From: Lingula anatina
Taxonomy: Eukaryota; Brachiopoda; Lingulata; Lingulida; Lingulidae
Length of the DNA stretch: 62,000 nt
Assembly (NCBI RefSeq): GCF_001039355.2
Contig: NW_019774692.1
Coordinates: 1,985-63,984, forward strand
Direction: 5' to 3'
Both the position numbers and the translations under genes were made by a program. Of the stretch, positions 54,524 to 62,000 are shown in pieces; the first letter of the stretch is position 1, and every line of letters begins with the position of its first letter. A model generated the notes under the pieces. That model saw nothing but the letters and a program-made list of their open reading frames with translations, searched no databases and was not told where the DNA came from.

Positions 54524-54874
54524 TTAAAAATTAATTTTTGTAATTTCAATATATGTCATTTTTTCTCTATGACCTTTTTTAACTCTAACATTTTTTTTAG
54601 ACTTATATCTAAATGCTATTATTTTTTTTCCTTTATGTAATTTTGATAAACATTTTGCTTCAACTGTTACACCATCAACAGTAGGTAAACCAATCTTTTT
54701 ATTTGTTAATAAAATTTTATCAAATTTGATTTTTTCATTTTCTTTTAATTCTTTAACATATGGAATATGTATTTTGTCACCTTCACAAACTTTAAACTGA
54801 TTGTTTTTAAATGAAAAAACAACAAAATTATTTTTAATTTTATTTTTTTCTTTATTCATTGTTTTGTTTATCAT
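54524..54874 (-). CDS. rplU: 50S ribosomal protein L21
   Basis: 116 residues as called, or 111 from the second ATG at 54859, which gives a more usual N-terminus. Core motifs: V-V-F-S-F-K-N-N-Q-F-K-V, K-I-G-L-P-T-V-D-G-V-T-V-E-A, K-K-N-V-R-V-K-K-G-H-R-E-K-M-T. It leads rplU-rpmA with a TAAAAT-like box just upstream. Confidence 0.93.
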   Translation of the reverse strand: MINKTMNKEKNKIKNNFVVFSFKNNQFKVCEGDKIHIPYVKELKENEKIKFDKILLTNKKIGLPTVDGVTVEAKCLSKLHKGKKIIAFRYKSKKNVRVKKGHREKMTYIEITKINF

Positions 54875-54959
54875 AATTAAAGATAATTTTATATTAAAAA
54901 ACTATTTTTTTTTAATTTTTTTGTTATTTTCATAAAAAAAATTAAAATATATATTAAAT

Positions 54960-55463
54960 ATGAAAGATAAAAAAATTTACATTTATAATGCTGGAGCTTT
55001 ATTTTCAGAAGCAGAACAAAATCAAAGAAAAAGAGAAAGTATAATTTTTAAAAAATTTTTTTCTGAAAATTATAAATTATTAAATCCTATTGAGTTTAAA
55101 TTTGATAGTGGTTCTTATAATTTAGCACCAAAAAGTTTTGATATATTTTCAAAAGATTATAAAGAAATTCAAAAATCCAAATATATTATTTTTGATATTG
55201 ATAGTAAAGATGAAGGTACTTTTATGGAACTTGGTATTGCTTTTGAAAAATGTTTAAAAGAAGATAAATATTTAATACTTATTTTTAGTGATTTTAGAAT
55301 TAATTTTAAAAATAACAATCAAATTCCAGGATATTCTAAAAATGAAATGATAACTGGTTGTTTTAATTATAATGAAAGAACAAAAAAAAGAATTTTTAAA
55401 ACAAATTCATTTAAAAATGCAATTAAAATTATAAAAGATATTGAAGATAAAGTTAATTCATAA
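54960..55463 (+). CDS. Nucleoside 2-deoxyribosyltransferase
   Basis: 167 residues. Y-N-A-G-A-L-F-S-E-A-E-Q, a central D-I-D-S-K-D-E-G-T-F-M-E-L-G-I-A and the C-terminal N-Y-N-E-R-T match the deoxyribosyltransferase family; the Glu of E-L-G is the likely nucleophile. It swaps bases between deoxynucleosides in salvage. It stands alone on the plus strand between rplU and the DUF3137 gene. Confidence 0.85.
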   Translation: MKDKKIYIYNAGALFSEAEQNQRKRESIIFKKFFSENYKLLNPIEFKFDSGSYNLAPKSFDIFSKDYKEIQKSKYIIFDIDSKDEGTFMELGIAFEKCLKEDKYLILIFSDFRINFKNNNQIPGYSKNEMITGCFNYNERTKKRIFKTNSFKNAIKIIKDIEDKVNS

Positions 55464-55480
55464 AATAATAAAATTTTAAA

Positions 55481-56539
55481 TTATAAAAATGGTGGAATTA
55501 AAACCAATCCTATTAATTGATATGTAAAATAAACATCATTTAAAATATCATTATAAAATTGATTTATAGTTTTATTAATATTTGGGTGATAAAAACCATT
55601 AAATTGTAATTGATCTTTTAAATTTTCAAAAGTTATTATTATATTTTGTTTTTGTTTTTTTAATATAAAATTATTAATTAACATTTTATTTTTTAAATCA
55701 AGTATTTTTTCCATTGTTAATGGTGTAAATATCATTCTAATTTTTACTTTGTCATTTGAATAAATGTAAAAATTATTATTAAATTTTCTATTTTCTAATT
55801 TAATTTTTGATAAATTATTATCATTTTCTTTTCAAACTCCAAAATTAAAATTATGATTTAAATGAATATTATTTAAATCAATTTTAATAACTCCTGAATT
55901 TTCATAAGAATAATCATTTTGATAACTAGCAATTCTTAAAAAACTATTATTAACTTGTGATCTTAATAATGTATTTAAAGTAGTTTTTTTTCAATTTCTA
56001 TATCTAAAATATGCTGTTTGTATTTCTACATAATATTTATCTTTTATTTTTAATCTAAAAATTTTTGATTTATTTAATATTGTGTATGGATATGTAATTA
56101 TTTTTCTTCTATCTGTTATTAGTTCTGGTATTGTTCCATCAAAAACATTTAATAATTCAATATCTTTTAAATTATTAAAACTCATTTTTCATAATTTTTT
56201 TTGATCAAAATTTTGTCTATAAATTTTTAAAATATTTTTTTTGTTATTAAAATATAAAAATAAAGAAATTATAGATAAAAACAAAAACAAACCAAATAAA
56301 ATAAAATAAGAATAATTTGTTTTATTATTACTTATAAAAATTAAAAACAAAAACACAAAACTTAAAAAAATTAAAAATGAAATAATAATTATAAATTTTA
56401 TAGAAGTTAAAAATTTTTGTGTTTCAGAAATTTTATCTTTATTTATTTTATAAATGTTATTAGATATTTCATTTTTTAGTTTCTCTTTAATTTTTAAATT
56501 AAATTCTTCTTTTGTTAATAATTTTGAAACTTTTTTCAT
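55481..56539 (-). CDS. DUF3137 domain membrane protein
   Basis: 352 residues. A basic N-terminal region is followed by two close membrane segments (about 48-70 and 78-97) and a large cytosolic domain. F-Y-I-Y-S-N-D-K-V-K-I-R-M-I-F-T-P-L-T-M-E-K-I-L-D-L matches the core of DUF3137. It lies 14 bp after lemA, a pairing seen in many bacteria, which supports the assignment. The function is unknown. Confidence 0.8.
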
Positions 56540-56553
56540 AAAATAAATATTTT

Positions 56554-57198
56554 TTAAATATTAAAATATATTTTTATATCTTTTTTATCTTCTTTTGAAG
56601 CTACAAAATATGGAAATGTATTTAAATTTAAAGAACTTGATGCTACACTATAAGGTCAAATAAATAATTTACTATTAAATTTTTGTACACTTGAATTATA
56701 AAGTCTTCTTGAAGCAGAAATTTCACTTTCTAAATATGAAATTTGTTCCATTAAATTTAAAATGTTTTGATTTGTTTTTAAATCTGGATAATTTTCACTA
56801 ACTGCAATAAGTTTTGAAAAAATTGATTCTGTAGTATTATTTAATTTTTCTTTACCAACTTTTAAAACATTCATTTTTCTTAATTTAGTAATATCTTGAA
56901 ATAATTTTTTTTCATATTTCATATAACCTTTTGTAGAATCTAATAATTTAATTAATGTGTCTTTTCTTTTCTTTAATTGAACATCAATACCAGAAGAAAG
57001 CTCATTAATTTCTGTTTGTAAATAAAATAAATCATTCTTCATTTTTATATGAAAAATGATTGGTAATAATAAAATAAAAGTTGAATATCAACCTCATTTC
57101 CCTAAATTACCAACAACTGGTTTTTTTATGATGTTATCAACATTAGGATTAAAACCTTCAATTTTTTTTTGTTTTGTTGGATCTATTAAATTTGTCAT
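56554..57198 (-). CDS. lemA: LemA family protein
   Basis: 214 residues. An N-terminal membrane segment (about 40-55) is followed by helical sequence with L-I-A-V-S-E-N-Y-P-D-L-K-T-N-Q-N, E-I-S-A-S-R-R-L-Y-N-S-S-V, and F-P-Y-F-V-A, all LemA hallmarks. The start has the clearest Shine-Dalgarno site on the minus strand (AAAGGAG, 57204-57210, 5 nt before the ATG). The UGA at 56656 is Trp. Confidence 0.93.
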
Positions 57199-57229
57199 AT
57201 TTACTCCTTTTAAATTTTTTATATTTTAA

Positions 57230-57235
57230 ATTATA
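57230..57235 (-). promoter_or_regulatory. lemA: Putative -10 box (TATAAT) for lemA
   Basis: A perfect TATAAT on the minus strand, about 31 nt before the lemA ATG, leaving room for the Shine-Dalgarno site. The tetranucleotide repeat lies just upstream, in the spacer/-35 zone. Confidence 0.5.
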
Positions 57236-57240
57236 ATTTT

Positions 57241-57268
57241 TTATTTATTTATTTATTTATTTATTTAT
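57241..57268. repeat. (TTTA)7 tetranucleotide repeat
   Basis: Seven tandem TTTA units (AATA on the lemA strand) lie 5 nt upstream of the lemA -10 box. They also contain the stop of the upstream methyltransferase gene. Length changes would alter promoter spacing but hardly alter the methyltransferase. Confidence 0.9.
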
Positions 57269-58010
57269 TAAAAAAATTTTGTTGTCTTCTAATATCAAAT
57301 AAAATTATTGATGTTGCTACTGTAACATTTAAAGAATTAACATTTTTTGTTGGAATGTTTATTTTAAAATCTGATTCATTTATTAATTTTTTATCAACAC
57401 CATCATTTTCATTTCCAACAATTAATGCAATATTTTGATTTTTAATATTTAAATTATCATATTTTTTTCCATTTGTAACATCAGTTGCAATTATTAAAAA
57501 TTCTAGATTTTTTAATGATTTTATTGTTTTAATTAAATTATTAGATTTTAATATTTTTATTGAAAATAATGAACCAACTGATGTTTTTGCAACAGTTGCA
57601 TTTATAGTTGCACTACCATTTTCTTGAACAATTATATATCTTACACCAGTTGCAACTGCTGATCTAATTATTGAACCATAATTTGTTGTGTTGTGAATTC
57701 TATCAAAAATTAAAATTAAATTATTTTTTTTTGATTCAAATTTTACTTCTGTAACAAAATCATTCCATTCAGTAAATTTAAATTTTTTAATAACTGCAAT
57801 ACAATTTTGATGTATTTCTTTTGGAAAATTTTTATTAAATTTTTCTTTTGTTCAAAATTCATATATAAAATAATTTCCAAATTCTTTTTTTAAATATTGA
57901 TTTTCTTTTGAAATTATTATTTTTTTTATAAGATCAGGTCTTTTTTCTGAAAGAACTTTAACTATTTTTTTACCAAATATTATTTTTTTATTTTGTGCTG
58001 ATATTGACAT
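57261..58010 (-). CDS. rlmB: SpoU/TrmH-family RNA 2'-O-methyltransferase (RlmB-like)
   Basis: 249 residues. The N-terminal substrate-binding part begins F-G-K-K-I-V. The knot domain shows F-D-R-I-H-N-T-T-N-Y-G-S-I-I-R-S-A, I-V-G-N-E-N-D-G-V and the final S-L-N-V-T-V-A-T-S. It probably methylates 23S rRNA or tRNA. The stop codon TAA is inside the TTTA repeat. The start overlaps the upstream gene by 23 bp. Confidence 0.88.
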
Positions 58011-58758
58011 ATTTTTCCTTAATTTCTTTTCTTTTTTTTATATTTTTTAAATTTTTATAACTTAATGATATGTTTATAAATAATGTAATTGTAAAATATG
58101 AAAAATAAATTATAAAAAAATATAAAATTGTTTTTTTAAATCCATTTGTATTAAAATCTAAAAAAAAATAAATTGCTGTATTTTTATTTGGTCCACTTGG
58201 TAACAACAAGTAATAAAATGGTATACCTATTATTAAATTTCAAAGTGTAGGAATTATTAATAAATAAAATGAATTTTTTAATATTTCTTTTAAACTCTTT
58301 TTTTTAATAAGAATAATATTTTTGTTTTTTCAAATAAAAAAAATAATTATAGATAAAAATGGAACAACAACATGTAATAAAATTGTAGAAATTGCATTAA
58401 TTATATTTTTGAAAAAATATTGTTTTTCATCATATTTTTTTTTAAAAACAAATGCTAATCAAAAAATCAAAATTACTTGAAAAGAATTAATTGTATTAAA
58501 AATAATTATTTTTTTTTCAATATTAATTTTATTTTTAAAAATATTAAAAAACATTAATATTGAAATAAAAAAAGATGAAAAAAGTGATATATTTGAAACA
58601 TAAAATGGAAATATTATTTTTTCTAAAAATTCTATTCTTTTCCCTTCATAAATATAAAAAACTTTTAAAAAAATAAAAATAATAGAAATTAATGAAAAAA
58701 TAAATAATATAAATCATAAAATTTTTAAATATAAATCATTTTTAATTTTTATTTTCAT
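57988..58758 (-). CDS. Polytopic membrane protein, possibly Pr6Pr family
   Basis: 256 residues with six hydrophobic segments. A conserved-looking L-L-H-V-V-V-P-F, I-P-F-Y-Y-L-L-L-P and Y-F-F-L-D-F-N-T-N-G resemble the histidine, proline and F-L-D motifs of Pr6Pr-type membrane proteins found in Mollicutes. The function is unknown. It is the first gene of the minus-strand run and faces glyS. Confidence 0.55.
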
Positions 58759-58837
58759 AATTTATTTTATTTTTTTTCTTTTTATTAATTATATCTTTTA
58801 TATTTTTTAAAGAATTCAAAAAAAATATAAAAGAAAA

Positions 58838-58843
58838 TATAAT
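58838..58843 (+). promoter_or_regulatory. glyS: Putative -10 box (TATAAT) for glyS, implying a leaderless mRNA
   Basis: A perfect TATAAT ends only 6 nt before the glyS ATG at 58850. Transcription starting the usual 6-8 nt downstream would begin at or within the start codon. Confidence 0.45.
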
Positions 58844-58849
58844 AATTTT

Positions 58850-60310
58850 ATGAAAATACAAAATAGAAAATTAACTTTAGATGAGTTTAATAATTACTCA
58901 AAAAAATATGGATTTATAATTCCACATTCTGAAATTTATGGTGGTTTATCATCAACATATGATTTTGGACCATTAGGTATGTTTATAAAAAAAGAAATTA
59001 AAAATATATGATGAAATTTTTTTGTTAAAAAAAATGAATTGATTCATGGAATGGATTCAGGGATTATAACAAATGAAAAAGTTTTATTTGCTAGTGGACA
59101 TTTAAAAACATTTCAAGGACAATATATTTCAAGATGTGAATTTTGTCATAAAACAAAAGAATTTTCAAATGAAGAAATTAAAAATTTAAAATCATTAAAA
59201 AATCTAGAATTATTTTGTAATTGTAAAAAAATAATTTGTTTTAATTGTAAAAAAGAAAATACATTAAATAAAAATGAAACATTTTGTAAATTTAATAATA
59301 AAAATCAAATTATTGAATCTTTTATTAAATGTTTTAATTGTTTAAATAAAATAAAATGATATATTTTTAAATCTTTTAATCTTTTATTTAAATCTGAAAA
59401 AGGTAATTCTTTTGATAAACAACAATTTGTTTATTTAAGACCAGAAACAGCACAAGGTATATTTATTAATGCAACACAAATTGCAAGATCTTTAAAATTA
59501 AAAATTCCATTTGGTTTAGCACAAATTGGTAAATCTTTTAGAAATGAAATAACAACTGAAAAATCAATTTTTAGAACTACTGAATTTGAACAAATGGAAA
59601 TTGAATTTTTTTGTGAAGATAAAAAACCTGAAGATACAATGTTTTGATTTGAAAAATATGTAAAAGAAATAAATTATTTTTTAGAAAATAAATTAAATTT
59701 AAGTAAAAATAATTTTAGAGAAAATAGACAAACAACTGGAATAGCACATTATTCAAAAGTTACATCTGATTTTGAATATAAATTCCCATTTGGTTGACAA
59801 GAAATAATTGGTTTAGCACATAGAGGACAATATGATTTAACAAATCATAAAATCCATTCAAAAAAAAGTATTGAATTATATAATTCAAATGGTAAAAGAG
59901 TTATTCCATTTGTTATTGAACCATCTTTTGGTGTTGAAAGATTAATGTTAGCAATGTTATTTGAAAAATTAATTTTAGAAAAAAATTTAGATAAAGAAAG
60001 ATTAGTTTTAAATTTAGATTCTAAATTTTGTTATTATAATGTAGCTATATTACCACTAACTGAAAAATTAAATGTTAAAGCAAAAGAAATATTTCAAATT
60101 TTAAAAAAAAATACAAATTTACGTATTGTTTTACATACAAAAAAAAGTGTTGGTAAAAGATATTTATATCATGATGCAATAGGAACAAAGTATTGTATTA
60201 CTATTGATTTTGATACTGAAAAAGATAATTGTATAACAATTCGAAATAGAGAAACAACTAATCAAAAAAGAATTGAAATAAAAAATATTATTAAAAATTT
60301 AATCTTTTAA
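58850..60310 (+). CDS. glyS: Glycyl-tRNA synthetase (dimeric class II type)
   Basis: 486 residues. Y-G-G-L-S-S-T-Y-D-F-G-P-L-G opens the core. A cysteine-rich insertion follows (C-x2-C, C-N-C, C-F-N-C, C-F-N-C). R-P-E-T-A-Q-G-I-F, F-R-N-E-I and E-P-S-F-G-V-E-R are the class II motifs. The C-terminal anticodon domain is normal. It converges with a short minus-strand gene, overlapping by 12 bp. Confidence 0.95.
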
Positions 60311-60511
60311 TTTTAATTGTTTTTTAATTACATTTATAAGAAAAATGCAATCTTTTATATTTGTTTTATAATAATCTATTTGTCTTATATGTAGTTGAAT
60401 ATCATGTATAAAATTTTTATCTAATTTTTTAATTTCATTTTGATGTTCTTTTATTTGTTGTTTATAAAATTCAACTTCATATTTTAATCTTTTAATATCT
60501 TCAATATTCAT
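60299..60511 (-). CDS. Small coiled-coil protein
   Basis: 70 residues, rich in Lys, Glu, Ile and Gln, with a heptad-like pattern over most of its length and no membrane segment. No family is recognised. The start ATG and TAA stop are clear and the frame has no UGA. It overlaps the end of glyS tail to tail. Confidence 0.5.
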   Translation of the reverse strand: MNIEDIKRLKYEVEFYKQQIKEHQNEIKKLDKNFIHDIQLHIRQIDYYKTNIKDCIFLINVIKKQLKLKD

Positions 60512-60580
60512 AAATATATTTTATAATTTTTTTATTTTTAAAAGAAAAATAAACTAAAAAATACTAATATTTTTTTGAAT

Positions 60581-61900
60581 ATGTTCACTTCTATTGAAAC
60601 AATATTAAATACAAAAAATGAAATTAAAATAGATGCAAATTGAAGTGGTGCAACTAATTTTAATTGAAATTATGAAGAAAATGAATCAAGAAAAATAATT
60701 ATTGAACCATATGTTGGACTATCTTTTTTTCCATATTTTAATATTGAAGGAGAAGAATTAATAAAATTATTTATTGGATATCAAATAAAATCTTTAAATA
60801 ATAATTTAACAGCAAATCAATTATTTCAAAAAAGAGAAAATTGAAATTTAGCATGGGGATTTAATATAAATAATAATTTTAAAAAAGATGGATGTTGAAA
60901 AATAGATAGTGATAAAAAAAATTATAGAAGTATAACTTCTTCAAACACAAAAAAAGCATTAGTAAATAAAAAAGATGGATTATTATTTAAAAAAAGTTGT
61001 TTTTTAAAAAATGATTGAAATGAAATTAAAATTTGATGATATCCAACAAATAATTTAAATAAATTAATAGAAAAAAATGGCGGAACTTTAAGAATAAGAT
61101 TTTTTATTCCAAAAAATATAAAAAAAAATTTTAATTTAATAAAAAATATAAATTTAAAAAACCCCTATTTTTATTTTATAAAAACATATTTTAATCAAAA
61201 AACAACATTAATTAAAGAAATTTTTTCTGAAGAATTAGCTATAAAGTCACTAATTAAAGAAGAATATATAGATAATATTTTTTTAGATAAATTAATAAAT
61301 TTAACATATTTAAATTTTTCAATAAATAATGAAAATTTTTTAAATTTTATTATTTATTTTGACTTTAATTTAATTTGAAATGAAATAAGAAAATTTAAAA
61401 ATAATTTAAGTTTAAATATAGATCCTGATATAAATTTAGAAATAATTTCTTTATTAAAAAAAGAAAAAAGTAAATTAAATTTATTAAAATTAAATGAAAA
61501 AATAGAAAAATATATATTAAATATAAAAAATATTAATATACCATTTTTAAAATTTGATTATATTTTAAAAATTAATAATGATTCTTTAAATCAGAAAATA
61601 AATTTTAAAAAAAATAATTTAGAAAATTTTTTTAATGCTAGTCTTAATTTTAAATTTAACTTTATAGATTTAAACTTAAAATTAAAACAAAAATCTTTAT
61701 TTAAAAATAATACATTTAATAAAAAAATTAAAATAAAAACTGATTTTAATTTTAATGAAACAACAAAAATTTTTGAAAATATTTTTTTTATTCCAAATGA
61801 AATTTTATATAAATTAAAAAATAATAATTATAAAAATTTTAATAAATATTATTTAGAATTAAAAAAAACATAAAAATGATCAAAAGAAATACAATAATTA
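60581..61900 (+). CDS. Hypothetical lineage-specific protein
   Basis: 439 residues with no membrane segment or signal peptide. The N-terminal half is Trp-rich (many UGA) with mixed composition, for example W-N-L-A-W-G-F and W-N-E-I-K-I-W-W-Y-P. The C-terminal half is Lys/Asn/Ile/Phe-rich and probably helical. I find no recognisable motif. It overlaps the next gene by 26 bp, suggesting a two-gene unit. Confidence 0.6.
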
Positions 61901-62000
61901 ATGTTTTTTTTATAATTTTTATATTAATTTTATTTTTTTCAAGTATTTTTGGTATTATTTGAAATATTATTTTAAAATCAAATGATTTAAATAAAAATAT
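61875..62000 (+). CDS. Membrane protein, N-terminal fragment (cut by window end)
   Basis: 42 codons are visible. A basic start (I-K-R-N-T) is followed by a strong hydrophobic segment, then Lys/Asn-rich sequence: the profile of a membrane-anchored surface protein. The ATG lies inside the preceding gene. Nothing more can be said without the continuation. Confidence 0.5.

Overview
The window is a gene-dense, extremely A+T-rich chromosomal segment of a wall-less bacterium of the class Mollicutes (Mycoplasma-like, possibly a poorly sampled or host-associated lineage). Four things point there. In-frame UGA codons interrupt almost every conserved gene and read as tryptophan (genetic code 4), while UGG is rare. 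Proteins are rich in Lys, Asn, Ile and Phe. A fused PstC-PstA permease is present. I see no cell-wall genes, insertion sequences, CRISPR arrays or prophage. Species cannot be decided from the sequence.

Layout. 1-1545: a repeat-built surface protein broken by one in-frame TAA. 1546-2039: the only long gene-free stretch. 2040-10610: tRNA-Ser, pyrG, then map-infA-rpmJ-rpsM-rpsK-rpoA-rplQ, the ECF transporter module ecfA1-ecfA2-ecfT, and rplM-rpsI. 10646-16203: tRNA-Ile(UAU), a probable ECF S-component, an RDD membrane domain fused in frame to a UvrD-type helicase, a TrmL-type methyltransferase with an N-terminal four-cysteine domain, tRNA-Gly, a membrane protein and trpS. 16210-20139: ftsK and tsaD (minus), with tsaD frameshifted in an A7 run so that it reads through into ftsK; then rpsU (plus) and a HIT protein (minus). 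20162-23062: a large FtsX-type permease. 23116-23837: seven tRNA genes. 23883-34843: tig, yebC, a polytopic membrane protein, hisS, aspS, tRNA-Leu, a YneF-like protein, rpmG, an AI-2E-type permease and alaS. 34840-37581: two membrane proteins and lepA (minus). 37661-44665: rplS, rnc, pstS-pstCA-pstB, a stand-alone 5'-3' exonuclease and rpoD. 44718-50177: tRNA-Glu(CUC), a surface protein, ybeY, tdk, tRNA-Met, a second identical tRNA-Arg(UCU), arcC and argS. 50200-58758: mostly minus-strand genes: a Xer-type recombinase, valS, a thioredoxin-fold protein, rpmA, rplU, DUF3137, lemA, a SpoU-type methyltransferase and a membrane protein, with a plus-strand deoxyribosyltransferase among them. 58850-62000: glyS, a small coiled-coil protein and two lineage-specific proteins, the last cut by the window end.

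Together these genes serve mainly translation (seven aminoacyl-tRNA synthetases, fourteen tRNAs, eleven ribosomal proteins, IF-1, LepA, tRNA and rRNA modification), transcription (RpoA, RpoD) and nutrient import (ECF and Pst systems). Genes are packed tightly: neighbours often overlap by 4-40 bp. Recognisable -10 boxes commonly lie only 6-20 nt before the start codon, implying very short leaders, and strong Shine-Dalgarno sites are few (lemA and arcC are clear exceptions).

The most notable observations are the tsaD frameshift that joins the TsaD and FtsK frames, the RDD-helicase fusion, tRNA-Ile with a UAU anticodon, tRNA-Glu with a CUC anticodon, a zinc-ribbon-like domain on TrmL, a degenerate signature motif in EcfA1, a long insertion in region 4 of the primary sigma factor, and a tetranucleotide repeat just upstream of the lemA -10 box.
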